From contig JAWKUK010000008.1 of NCBI GenBank assembly GCA_041398605.1, forward strand, positions 1 through 64,000: a stretch of 64,000 nucleotides of DNA, read 5' to 3'. Position 1 is the first letter of the stretch; every line of letters begins with the position of its first letter. Positions 25,636-34,079 of this stretch are shown here, piece by piece. The notes beneath the pieces were generated by a model. It was given only the letters and a program-made list of their open reading frames with translations, was not told the origin of the DNA and did no database searches. Made by a program: the position numbers and the translations under genes. Source of the DNA: JAWKUK01 sp041398605 (GTDB taxonomy: Bacteria; Planctomycetota; UBA1135; GCA-002686595).

Positions 25636-26544
25636 ATGACAAGCGCACTCCCGACCGTGCGGATCTTCCGCCTGACAGGCGGACGACTCGTCCTGGAAGA
25701 CTCACAGGGCCGGTGGGACCTCTCGGCGCACCTGGCGCGCCGCGGCCTGCCGACGGACTTGGTGGAGCTCTGTGAGTCGGGCTGGTTCGACGGGGGCACC
25801 CTCGGCCCCAACCTCCCCGCGGGCTCGCCCGACACTTGGGCGCCGTTTAGCGTCGAAGACGACGCGCAGGGCGACGCCAACGCGCCGCGGGACACGCTGA
25901 CGCCGCTCGCGCCCCGCGAGGTCGGCAAGGTGCTGGCGCTGGGCAAGAACTTCCGCGAGCACGCCGCTGAGTTCGGTGAAGCGGTGCCCGAGGAGATGTT
26001 GTTCTTCAACAAGCTGCCCGAGACGCTGGCCCCCCATCGCGGGACGACGACGATCCCGAGCTGGTACGACCGGCGCGTGGACCACGAGGCGGAGCTCGCC
26101 GTGATCATCGGCCTCGCTGGGCGCGACATCGCCGTCGAAGACGCGCTTGAGCACGTCGCAGGCTATTCGGTCGCCAACGACCTGACCTTCCGCAGCCTCC
26201 AGGGAGACGATCGCAAGAAGGGTCACCCTTGGTTCCGCGCGAAGAACGCCGATGGCTTCCTGCCCTTCGGGCCGTGTTTCGTGCCTCGCGACTTCCTCGA
26301 TCTCGCGGACCTCGAGGTGACAGCGAAGGTGAACGGCGAGCTGCGCCAGCGCGCGTCGACGCGCGACTTCGTGATCGACGTCCCCCACGCGATCGCAGCC
26401 TTGTCGCGGCACATGACGCTCCGCTCGGGCGACATCATCCTCATGGGAACCCCCGCCGGCGTCGGCCCCTTGGCGCACGGCGACGAAGTCGTGTGCGAGG
26501 TCCATGGCATCGGCGCGCTCTCCACGAGGATCGAGCGGCCGTGA
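25636..26544 (+). CDS. Fumarylacetoacetate hydrolase family protein
   Basis: 302 aa from the ATG at 25636. A cytoplasmic, Mg/Mn-dependent FAH fold: GKNFREHAAEFG opens the catalytic domain near residue 108, DHEAELAVIIG gives the metal ligands Glu-x-Glu with a further Asp in GYSVANDLTFRSLQ, and ILMGTPAGVGPL is the conserved C-terminal strand. Family members hydrolyse or decarboxylate acylpyruvates and 2-oxo dicarboxylates; the exact substrate cannot be given. The stop overlaps the start of the M48 protease gene (GTGA), so the two are co-translated. Confidence 0.88.
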   Translation: MTSALPTVRIFRLTGGRLVLEDSQGRWDLSAHLARRGLPTDLVELCESGWFDGGTLGPNLPAGSPDTWAPFSVEDDAQGDANAPRDTLTPLAPREVGKVLALGKNFREHAAEFGEAVPEEMLFFNKLPETLAPHRGTTTIPSWYDRRVDHEAELAVIIGLAGRDIAVEDALEHVAGYSVANDLTFRSLQGDDRKKGHPWFRAKNADGFLPFGPCFVPRDFLDLADLEVTAKVNGELRQRASTRDFVIDVPHAIAALSRHMTLRSGDIILMGTPAGVGPLAHGDEVVCEVHGIGALSTRIERP

Positions 26545-27665
26545 GCGCGCCGTACGACCTTGCCAGCGCGCTCGAGGGGTTCCTCGTCCAAGAGGCGCAC
26601 GAACAGCCAGCGCGGCTCCTGGTGGGCCCCACGGAGCTCACCGTTCGGGTCGATGCGACAGGCGCCGAGCACCACCTTCCGTGGCGTGGCGCGCGCTTGC
26701 AGCGACGCCAACTCGATGGAGCGCTGCTGGTCTCGACCAAGGCGGGCACCGCGGGCAGCCTCGCGCCCGAGTTCCTGCGAGCGATCGAGTCCGCGGTCGG
26801 CAACGACCTCGGCGCGGAGCTCGCGAAGCTCGAAGGGCCAAGCAGCAAGAGCCGCAACAGCGGCTGGTTGGGCTGTGCGGCCTTCTTTGCCATTGTGGCG
26901 CTGCTGATCTGGAGCATCCCCGGGTGCATCCGCAAAGGCGTGGATACGGCCGTTGAGGCGGCGCCTTTCTCCCTCGACGAGACGCTCGGCGAAGCCGCCG
27001 AAGGCGCGATGGAGGCGGGCCCCCTCGTCACCGACGAGCGCGTGGTCGCGCCGATCCAAGCGATGGTCCAGCGCCTCGCTCGCGGCGTCGAGCGCGTCGG
27101 AGGGAAGCCGCCCGTGGAGTGGACGGTCCGGGTCGTGCGCGACTCCACGGTCAACGCATTCGCGCTCCCGGGCGGCTACATCACCGTGTTCACTGGCCTC
27201 ATCGCGGCGGCGGACACGCCGGAGATGGTGGCGGGCGTCCTTGCCCATGAGATGGCGCACGTCACCGAGCGCCACGGGCTCCGGCGGATCGGGCAGTCGT
27301 TGGGCTTCTTCGCTGCGATTCAGCTCCTCCTCGGTGACGTGAGCGGTATCGGCGGCATCGCGAAGGAGATGCTGACGATCGCCAGCGTCAACGCGTATTC
27401 GCGTGAGCAGGAGACCGAGGCCGACCTCGTCGGGGTGCGGTTCCTGCACGCGGCCGAGGTCGACCCACGCGCGCTCGGCCAGTTCTTCGAGCTGCTCCAG
27501 GCGAGCGACGAAGGCGTGCCCGAGGCCTTGAGCTGGATGTCGACGCACCCGCAGCACCGAGAGCGTATCGACGCGATCGCGAGCGAAGCAGAGCACCTCG
27601 GCCTCGTGACGTGGGTGCCGCTCGAAGTCGATTGGAAATCCGTCAAGGGAGCCCTCGGGGACTGA
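26541..27665 (+). CDS. Membrane-anchored M48 family zinc metalloprotease
   Basis: 374 aa, GTG start within the FAH stop (GTGA). Residues 1-105 are a cytoplasmic domain without match. A transmembrane helix follows (about 110-130, GWLGCAAFFAIVALLIWSIP), then an M48 peptidase domain. HEMAH (H236, E237, H240) binds zinc and E291-T-E-A-D295 is the family's ExxxD third-ligand motif; NAFALPGGYI and THPQHRERI are typical M48 surroundings. These enzymes degrade damaged or misfolded envelope proteins. The HtpX/BepA-like class is likely, but the N-terminal domain is unusual. Confidence 0.85.
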   Translation: MSAPYDLASALEGFLVQEAHEQPARLLVGPTELTVRVDATGAEHHLPWRGARLQRRQLDGALLVSTKAGTAGSLAPEFLRAIESAVGNDLGAELAKLEGPSSKSRNSGWLGCAAFFAIVALLIWSIPGCIRKGVDTAVEAAPFSLDETLGEAAEGAMEAGPLVTDERVVAPIQAMVQRLARGVERVGGKPPVEWTVRVVRDSTVNAFALPGGYITVFTGLIAAADTPEMVAGVLAHEMAHVTERHGLRRIGQSLGFFAAIQLLLGDVSGIGGIAKEMLTIASVNAYSREQETEADLVGVRFLHAAEVDPRALGQFFELLQASDEGVPEALSWMSTHPQHRERIDAIASEAEHLGLVTWVPLEVDWKSVKGALGD

Positions 27666-27820
27666 CTCTCAGAGCGAGACGCGCGGCGTCTCGCCCTCGT
27701 CAGCGGCCCCGTGGGAGTCTGCGCCACAGAACGCGGTTCGCAGCGTGCGGGAGGCGACGCGGCCAGCGAGGGCCGCTCTACGCATGGAGTTCTCTGGCGA
27801 GAGCGACTAAGGTCAGTGCG

Positions 27821-28390
27821 ATGGACCGACCCCAGCCCACGCGCGCGCAGGAAGAAGTGATCCTGGTGGACGCGGATGACCGCCCCGTAGGCACGTGCGA
27901 GCGCGCGCTCGCGCACGCCAAAGGCGGCCGCCGACACCGCGCGTTTTCGGTCTATCTCTTCGACTCCGCCGGCCGCCTCTTGTTGCAACAACGGGGCGCG
28001 CAAAAGCCGCTTTGGCCGGGGTTCTGGTCGAACAGCTGCTGCAGCCATCCGCGCCCTGGCGAGGACGTCGACGCCGCCGCGCACCGACGCGTGCGCGAGG
28101 AGCTCGGGCTGACGGCCACGCTGACACCGCTGTTTCGCTACGAGTACTGCTCTGACTACGCAGCGCTCGGCACGGAACACGAGGTGGTGCACGTCTACAT
28201 CGGACAGGCCGACCCGGCTGCGGTCCGAGCGAACCCCGATGAGGTCGCGGCTTGGCGGATGATCGAATGCGCCGAGCTCGAGCGCGAGATCACCGATGCC
28301 ACGCGCTACACGCCGTGGTTCCAGCTGGCCTGGCCGCGCGCCCGCGACGGGCAACGCGCGCGCGCCGGGCGCGACGGCGCGGCGGACTGA
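27821..28390 (+). CDS. idi: Isopentenyl-diphosphate delta-isomerase, type I
   Basis: 189 aa from the ATG at 27821. A Nudix-fold enzyme interconverting isopentenyl and dimethylallyl diphosphate. Signs: VDADDRPVGTCERALAHAKG at the start, HRAFSVYLFD (metal His), WSNSCCSHPRPGE with catalytic Cys73/74, RRVREELG (Nudix box) and RYEYCSDY containing the second catalytic Glu. The length equals bacterial type I Idi. It stands alone between the protease gene and a strong terminator; no other isoprenoid gene is in the window. Confidence 0.93.
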   Translation: MDRPQPTRAQEEVILVDADDRPVGTCERALAHAKGGRRHRAFSVYLFDSAGRLLLQQRGAQKPLWPGFWSNSCCSHPRPGEDVDAAAHRRVREELGLTATLTPLFRYEYCSDYAALGTEHEVVHVYIGQADPAAVRANPDEVAAWRMIECAELEREITDATRYTPWFQLAWPRARDGQRARAGRDGAAD

Positions 28391-28408
28391 GCGCAGCGTC
28401 CCCAATGA

Positions 28409-28449
28409 GCCGCGCCCCTGCCGGACACGAAGTCCAGCAGGGGCGCGGC
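28409..28449. terminator. Strong hairpin between convergent genes
   Basis: A perfect 13-bp inverted repeat GCCGCGCCCCTGC / GCAGGGGCGCGGC with an inner GGAC/GTCC stem and ACGAA loop lies between the stops of idi (28390) and the minus-strand gene (28486). A bidirectional terminator is the natural reading, although no T-run is present. Confidence 0.7.
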
Positions 28450-28485
28450 CGCCGATCCGGCCCGGGCTCACGCCCGGGCGCAGGC

Positions 28486-29682
28486 TCACTGGAACGCCAC
28501 CGACAGGCCGTTGGTGAAGTTCGAGGTCGCAGACCCGCCGACGGAGTCACGGTACCAGGCCTGGAAGTTCCAGGTCTGACCCGCGGTGATCGCAACGGTG
28601 CCGGAAGGCTGCGGCGTCTGGGTCAGGTTCAACGCCAGCGAGAACGAGCCGATCATGCCCGAGTTCTGGATCTGACCCGGACCGACGTAACGACCGATCG
28701 ATCCACTGAGGCAAAGGTTGCCGGTGCTGCCGCCCGGGTTGGCGACGAAGCCCTGCGTCGTGCTCGTCAGGAAGAAGCCGAACGCGCCGTTCGGCAGCGC
28801 ATCCGCGGTGAGCGTCAAGCTGTTGCTCGCGGCAACGTTGCTGCCCGCGGCGGAGATCGACGCAGCGGCGCCGGTCGAGTTCGCGACCGCCGTGCAGTAG
28901 TTGCTGCCCGGGCCGCCCGAGCCGATCGGGACCTGGACGGCGACTTCCATCTCCGCGTTCAGCGTTGTCGTGTCGGCGATCAGCGTGGCCATGCCCGTGG
29001 CCGTGTCGATGGAAGCGAACTGACCGACGCCACCGCCCGTGTAGATCGTCGCGTAGAGGGTGTCATCCGACCAGTCGAAGTCCATCCCCTGGGCGAAGTT
29101 CGCCGCGACCCCCGTCGCGCCGATCAGAGTCTGGATGCCCGTCGTCTTGTCGACGGAGTACAGCGAATCGGTCGTGATGCTGTGAACGAAGAGGTTGCCC
29201 TGGCTGTCCATCGCCACGTCGATGACGAGGCCGGCGGTCACGTCGCTGCCGACCATCGTGAACACACCGGTCGTGATGTCACCGCGCCACAGGATCATCC
29301 CTGCGGTCGCGTCGTTCTCCGTCAGCCACCACGTGACCCCGTCGGGGTCCGCCGTGATTCCGGACGCTGACAGCGGGCCGGTCAGGACGCCGAGGGGCGT
29401 GAAGAGCCCCGTCGTGATATCGATCGTCCCGTACGCGGGGAGCGCCGGCGCGACCGGGCCCTCGACAGCCCACATCGTCGTGGCGCTCGCGTCGAAGTCG
29501 AGCGCAAACAAGGAGAGGTTGTTGCTCCCGACCGTCGTGAAGTTGCCAACGAAGTCCTGCGTGTCGGTGGTGAAGAAGCGATCAAGGCGGAAGTCGAGCC
29601 CGAAGAGGGTCGACTGGGCGCTCGCTGCGGAGGCGGTTGCGGCCGCGGCGATGAGTGCGTGCGAAAGAAGGGTGTACTTCAA
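28486..29682 (-). CDS. Exported protein with planctomycete C-terminal domain
   Basis: 398 aa, taken from a TTG at 29682 (LKYTLLSHALIAAAATASAASAQ is then a normal signal peptide ending ASA-Q); no ATG is in frame at this point. Residues 25-265 read as a beta-propeller-like region of repeated short blades (DITTGLFTPLG, DITTGVFTMVG, DKTTGIQTLIG, DTATGMATLI). The C-terminal 130 residues (GSNYCTAVANSTGAAASI ... NFQAWYRD ... SNFTNGLSVAF) form a domain I know as frequent at the end of exported proteins in Poly30-like planctomycetes. It may be a surface-anchoring or sorting domain. Function unknown. It is the clearest taxonomic marker in the window. Confidence 0.8.
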   Translation of the reverse strand: MKYTLLSHALIAAAATASAASAQSTLFGLDFRLDRFFTTDTQDFVGNFTTVGSNNLSLFALDFDASATTMWAVEGPVAPALPAYGTIDITTGLFTPLGVLTGPLSASGITADPDGVTWWLTENDATAGMILWRGDITTGVFTMVGSDVTAGLVIDVAMDSQGNLFVHSITTDSLYSVDKTTGIQTLIGATGVAANFAQGMDFDWSDDTLYATIYTGGGVGQFASIDTATGMATLIADTTTLNAEMEVAVQVPIGSGGPGSNYCTAVANSTGAAASISAAGSNVAASNSLTLTADALPNGAFGFFLTSTTQGFVANPGGSTGNLCLSGSIGRYVGPGQIQNSGMIGSFSLALNLTQTPQPSGTVAITAGQTWNFQAWYRDSVGGSATSNFTNGLSVAFQ

Positions 29683-29933
29683 GTGCGTGGAATCGAAGGA
29701 AGAGTCAGCGGTGAAAGTCGCGACCGCCCCAGGCGCTGGATGCAACGATGCAAGACCGGGGCGACAACGGAAACCTATCCCCCTACAACGCAGCGCACGC
29801 GGCAATGGTTCCAATCTTCCACTCACAGTGCTCAAACCGAACAATCTTCCAACCGAGCTGAATCATTCGGGTACACATCGTGTCGCAGGGCCCCTGGCTC
29901 CGGTACCCCGCCCCGCACCGACCGAGCGACCGC

Positions 29934-31652
29934 TCAACGGGGACGGGGCGCGCGCCGCCGGGGCAACGCACGCTCGTCGAGCTCGAGCTCGAATAGCCCA
30001 TCGTCCGCCGGGGCCGCAGCCAGGTCCAGCGTGACCTGCGCTCCTGTGTGTTCAAAACGTCGCAGCGACGCGGCGTCGGAGCTCACCCCTTCCCAGCGCA
30101 GGCGGCCGTCCCTCGTTTGGGGGCGAGCGAGCACCGCGCCGTAGCCGCACAGGGGCAGGGCGGCAAAGCGCACCTCGCCGCGCGCGTCCACCTGCCCGAG
30201 GGCCCGTAAGGCCCCGTGCAGCGCTGCGCCGGCGCTCAGCCCCTCGGCTGGATCGGCCGTCGACGCGACGAGCAGGACATGCGTGCCCTCGGCAGCGACC
30301 GCCCCCCCCACTCGAACGGAGACCGTGAGCGGCATGGACGCCGCAAACGGAACGTCAAGCTCCCGGACCTCGCCAGGCGCGAGCGCTACGTCGGCGGCGA
30401 GCGGCGCCTCGAGCACACGCCCCGCGTCCTCGCGCGCGTTCGCCTCGAAGGTCAAGGAGAACACCGGCGTCACGTAGTGCTCTTCGAACGTGTCCCCCAC
30501 GAGCGCGGCGTCGGTCGGGACGTGCTCGATGCGCCAGGCGCCGATGGCGTCGACGACGGAGACCATGGGCAGGTCGTACTCGAGCGTGCGACGAGACCGG
30601 GCGGACCTGCGGGGAGCACGGGCCTGCTCTGCGCGCAGCCGCACCGCGCCGTCCGCCGCCCAAGTCGCGTCCAGGCGCCCGTGGAGGACCCCGCACGGAG
30701 CGAGCTCGATGAGCAGCGGCTCGCGCGCCGCAGGTGGCTGGTGCGCCGGGTGGAGCGCCGCCGCGATGCACGCCCGGACCAACACCTCCGGCTCGCGTAC
30801 GGTCAGCGCCCGCGGTGTATAGCCGTCCGCTTCGATCCGGAGCTGCGCACCAGACCGATAGGTGACAGACACACGTCCGCCCTCGTCCGTGCAGGCGTCG
30901 TGCGTTTGGGCCTCGAGCGAACGCTGCTCGACCGGGGCGCCGGCTCCGTCCCTGACACGCACCACAGCGCCGAGGATGGGAGCCCCGGTCATCGAGGAGC
31001 GCACCAAGAGAGGGACGGCGGGCAGGGCCTCCGCGCCAGCGAGGTCGACGTCGACCGCGCGCGCGAAGCCCGGAACGGGCGACACCGCTCTGTACCCACC
31101 ATGGAGCCCCGTCGAGCTCGGAGCGTCGACCGTGCCGCTCCACTTGCGACGCGGCAGGACACCGACGGTCACGCGCCCGAGCGCGTCCGTGACAAACGCG
31201 CCGTCGGGGTCCCGAGCGCCGTACTCGCCGAGCGTCGGCTGGAACCCAGCGCCGTCCGCGGGCCCAACGAGCCAGACGCGGGCGCCCGCGCATGGCGTCC
31301 CGGCTAGATGCACGAAGAAGTCGAGCTGGGAGAGCTCCGGCGCCATGACTTGCGCAGCGCCGCGGGGCAGCGCGCGGCGCTGGGCGGATCCGGCGTCGCC
31401 GACCGCTGGTGCAAGCTCGTGCGGCACGGGGTCGACCCTGGCGCGCTCGACCCTGACGTCGTCCGGGACACCGCCCAGCGCGCCGCCGCCCACGCGCGGG
31501 TCTCCGTGACCCGTGTCCAGGACGAGGTACGCGACCAAGGACGCCATCGCCGCAGACGCAGCGAGGACGAGGCGACGCCGTCGTCCGCGCCCCGCGCCAG
31601 CAGTGGACTCACCGCTGCCCTGGGCGCGCATCGAGCTCGGGGGGGACCGCAT
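29934..31652 (-). CDS. Membrane-anchored carboxypeptidase-regulatory-like protein (tandem paralogue 2)
   Basis: 572 aa, ATG at 31652; it overlaps the end of the preceding gene by 44 nt, or by 23 nt if the ATG at 31631 is used. A basic N-terminus is followed by one membrane anchor (about residues 27-46), then exported beta-sandwich modules of the CarboxypepD_reg-like type (LAGTPCAGARVWLVG, MTGAPILGAVVRVRDGAG). No catalytic residues. It has exactly the length and domain order of its neighbour 31609-33327, including the matched segment VDAIGAWRIEHVP / VDELGAWRCDGLP, so the two are diverged tandem duplicates. Surface or periplasmic, function unknown. Confidence 0.75.
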   Translation of the reverse strand: MRSPPSSMRAQGSGESTAGAGRGRRRRLVLAASAAMASLVAYLVLDTGHGDPRVGGGALGGVPDDVRVERARVDPVPHELAPAVGDAGSAQRRALPRGAAQVMAPELSQLDFFVHLAGTPCAGARVWLVGPADGAGFQPTLGEYGARDPDGAFVTDALGRVTVGVLPRRKWSGTVDAPSSTGLHGGYRAVSPVPGFARAVDVDLAGAEALPAVPLLVRSSMTGAPILGAVVRVRDGAGAPVEQRSLEAQTHDACTDEGGRVSVTYRSGAQLRIEADGYTPRALTVREPEVLVRACIAAALHPAHQPPAAREPLLIELAPCGVLHGRLDATWAADGAVRLRAEQARAPRRSARSRRTLEYDLPMVSVVDAIGAWRIEHVPTDAALVGDTFEEHYVTPVFSLTFEANAREDAGRVLEAPLAADVALAPGEVRELDVPFAASMPLTVSVRVGGAVAAEGTHVLLVASTADPAEGLSAGAALHGALRALGQVDARGEVRFAALPLCGYGAVLARPQTRDGRLRWEGVSSDAASLRRFEHTGAQVTLDLAAAPADDGLFELELDERALPRRRAPRPR

Positions 31653-33327
31653 CCTTTGGGGCCGGCAAAGTCGTCAAGGCGAGCGTCGGCCGCGAGCCGG
31701 TGCCAGCGGCACCCCAATGCTCGATCGACCCTGACGCGGTTCGAACGGACGCCAGGCCAGACCACACGTCGCCCGCCGAGCCAGTCAGCTCGCCTCCTGA
31801 TGCGGGTCGCTCGGCGCGGAGGGCCGAGTAGTGACCGACGGGGAGCCAAGGCGCGCGCACAACGGACTCACCGTCGAGCGCGAGCGTGCACGTCAAGCGC
31901 ACCGGGAGCCCGATCACGGCGCCGTCCGAGGCCCGGCGTCGGACCGCACCGGACGGCCACGCGACGCTCGACACCTCGCGCTCAGGTCCCTCGCGCGCTC
32001 CGGCCTGAATGAGGCTCAACGTGAGGAGGCTCGAGTCGTCGAGCGGCGCGCCGTCGAGCGTCACGTGCGCTTCGAACGGTTGGAGCTCGGGGAACGGGTC
32101 GGCGATGACGCGCTGCTCGCCAGCGACGAGCTGGACCAACGGATCGATCTCGACGAACGAGATCGCCCCTTGGGGGCCAAAGCCCCTGCCCGAACACTCG
32201 AGCGACACGAGTGGCGTCTCCGAAGCGCGCAAGACTCGATCGGGGTCGGCCGGCAGCGCCGCCGGCAGCCCGTCGCAGCGCCAGGCACCGAGCTCATCGA
32301 CGGCAGCCGACAGCGCGAAGCCCCTGGTGATGGCGCGGCTCGAGGTCTCCGCCACGGACCATGCGCTGGACCCGCGCACGACGGCGCCGCTGGCCCACCG
32401 CGGGTCGAACTGACCGTAGACGCTGGCGTGCGCCGCGACCTCCAGCGGGAGCGGGCGGGCGCGACCGGCGCTCGCGCTGTCGGGATGCACGAGCTCGGCG
32501 ACCGGCCGCTGCGCGTCGCCCCAGGTGACGGCCCGCGCGGTATGGCCCGCGGCTTGCACCAGGACCGTCGTGCCTTCGGGCCAGATCAAGACCGCGCTGC
32601 CCGCCCCGTCCGTCAGCGCCTCAGTCGACCCGCTTGCATCTGTCACCATGAGGCCGGCGCCGTTGACGACCTTCAAGGACGCACCAGGCAGGGCCGCGCC
32701 GCTCGGCGACGAGACGACGCGCAAGTGCACGAAGCGCGGCCCAACGCTCGGCGCGAGCTCGATCTCGAGCCTGCGCGAGCGACCTGCTGGAGGCGAGGTT
32801 CCGACAAACTCCCCGGCGAGCGGCGATGGGCCCATGCGGCTGACTGCGATGTACCAGGTCGACATGGAGCGCACGGCCACGCGGACCATCCCATTGCTAT
32901 CCGTCATGAGCTCGCCGTGCCCGCCTCGCAACGTCCCTGGCCCCGCAAAGACGTCACCAAGCCCTCTGAGCGCCACGCATGCGCCGGCGACGGGCGCCCC
33001 CGCGTGCAGCGCGATGACCTCGAGTCGCGCGAGCTCGGGGTGCAAGGCTTCGAGGTCAAGCTGCGCGACGGCGACCCGAGACTCGGGTTCGGGCGACTCC
33101 ATGCCCTGCGCAGCAGGGACGGGGGTGAGCGCGGCCGAGCGCTCGAACCCACGGCCTGCGGGGCCGGAGCCAAGCGAGGCCGGTGCGAGCGCCGGCCGCT
33201 GCGCCGGCGCCTCGTTCGGCGCTAGCGCGCCGAGCACCAAAGAAACCACGATGGCAAGGAGCGCGACACCGGCCGCGGCGGCCAGCGCCGCCGCCTTGGA
33301 CGTCCCTCGGCGCGGGCTTGTCTCCAT
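31609..33327 (-). CDS. Membrane-anchored carboxypeptidase-regulatory-like protein (tandem paralogue 1)
   Basis: 572 aa from the ATG at 33327; the frame stays open upstream but without signal or homology. The N-terminus METSPRRGTSK is followed by a single membrane helix (AAALAAAAGVALLAIVVSLV), a Pro/Ala linker and exported beta-sandwich domains (HAGAPVAGACVALRGLG near residue 107, SPSGAALPGASLKVVNGAG near 200). It precedes and overlaps its paralogue at 29934-31652, so they are co-transcribed. No enzyme motif. Probably a cell-envelope protein. Confidence 0.75.
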   Translation of the reverse strand: METSPRRGTSKAAALAAAAGVALLAIVVSLVLGALAPNEAPAQRPALAPASLGSGPAGRGFERSAALTPVPAAQGMESPEPESRVAVAQLDLEALHPELARLEVIALHAGAPVAGACVALRGLGDVFAGPGTLRGGHGELMTDSNGMVRVAVRSMSTWYIAVSRMGPSPLAGEFVGTSPPAGRSRRLEIELAPSVGPRFVHLRVVSSPSGAALPGASLKVVNGAGLMVTDASGSTEALTDGAGSAVLIWPEGTTVLVQAAGHTARAVTWGDAQRPVAELVHPDSASAGRARPLPLEVAAHASVYGQFDPRWASGAVVRGSSAWSVAETSSRAITRGFALSAAVDELGAWRCDGLPAALPADPDRVLRASETPLVSLECSGRGFGPQGAISFVEIDPLVQLVAGEQRVIADPFPELQPFEAHVTLDGAPLDDSSLLTLSLIQAGAREGPEREVSSVAWPSGAVRRRASDGAVIGLPVRLTCTLALDGESVVRAPWLPVGHYSALRAERPASGGELTGSAGDVWSGLASVRTASGSIEHWGAAGTGSRPTLALTTLPAPKDAVPPELDARPGQR

Positions 33328-33398
33328 AGCGGCGAGGATACGCCAGCCTGTGCCGGACGGACAGGCCGGCCGCCTCGACCGCGCCGCTGCAGGGCCGG

Positions 33399-34073
33399 TC
33401 ACGCGCCGCGGAGCATGCGCCACATCCGCCAGCCAATCTCGACGTAGGCGTTCTGAACTGCGTCTGCACGCAGGAACGAGGTCGCCATATCCTCGCGGCC
33501 GATGAAGGGGCGCAGCAGCCAGGCGAGCTGAATGGCGATGAACGTGTAGAGCGCGGCCCACGCGGCGAGCGTCAGCCGATGGCGCCCGTCGCGCGCGATG
33601 AGGCGCTGATAGTGCCGCGCGAGGGTGACCTGGGCGGCGACGCTAGCGGCCAGGAAGACCAGGCCGTTGAACGCTTGGGCGAACGCGTAGTCCGCCGACG
33701 ACAGGTACGCGAGCACCGTGATCGGCGCGAGCGCCACGAGGCTCAGCGTCAGCGTGCCCTGCGCCGCGAGGATGCCGCGCACCGCCGCGCCGAAGTCGTC
33801 GCGCAGCCCGAGCAGCGCGTGCAAGACGTACGAGCTCGGCAGCGCGAGCAGCGTCGTGAGCCCGATCAGCAGCGGCACCTTGAGCCCGGAGTACAGCGCC
33901 TGCAGCGGGCGCAGGCCCCAGAGGCCCATGACCGCGCCATAGAAGAACCCGGGGAGCGCGACGAAGGCCGCGAGCGCGCGCCACGGCACGCGCGTGACGC
34001 CGGGCGCGAACTCCCCCTCCGAGCGCAGGAGCGCGCGCGCGCCGTCGAGCGCCCGAGTGGCGAGGTCCCGCAC
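33399..34073 (-). CDS. Integral membrane protein, paralogue of its upstream neighbour
   Basis: 224 aa, GTG start only 6 nt after the stop of the upstream paralogue. About five to six transmembrane segments (e.g. AFVALPGFFYGAVMGLWGL, PLLIGLTTLLALPSSYVLHA, LVALAPITVLAYLS). It shares with the upstream gene the order of segments and two signatures: a KVPLL..T-L..PS-YV stretch after TM1 and a W-L-RPFIG loop near the C-terminus, where an amphipathic tail follows. I do not recognise a named family with certainty. Coexpressed with the upstream paralogue. Confidence 0.7.
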   Translation of the reverse strand: MRDLATRALDGARALLRSEGEFAPGVTRVPWRALAAFVALPGFFYGAVMGLWGLRPLQALYSGLKVPLLIGLTTLLALPSSYVLHALLGLRDDFGAAVRGILAAQGTLTLSLVALAPITVLAYLSSADYAFAQAFNGLVFLAASVAAQVTLARHYQRLIARDGRHRLTLAAWAALYTFIAIQLAWLLRPFIGREDMATSFLRADAVQNAYVEIGWRMWRMLRGA

Positions 34074-34079
34074 GGGGGG

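Noticed and set aside
23710..28390. Toroid protein plus idi as a hopanoid/terpenoid operon
   Set aside because: The toroid protein has a signal peptide and lacks DxDD; the FAH and M48 genes intervene and idi stands alone.
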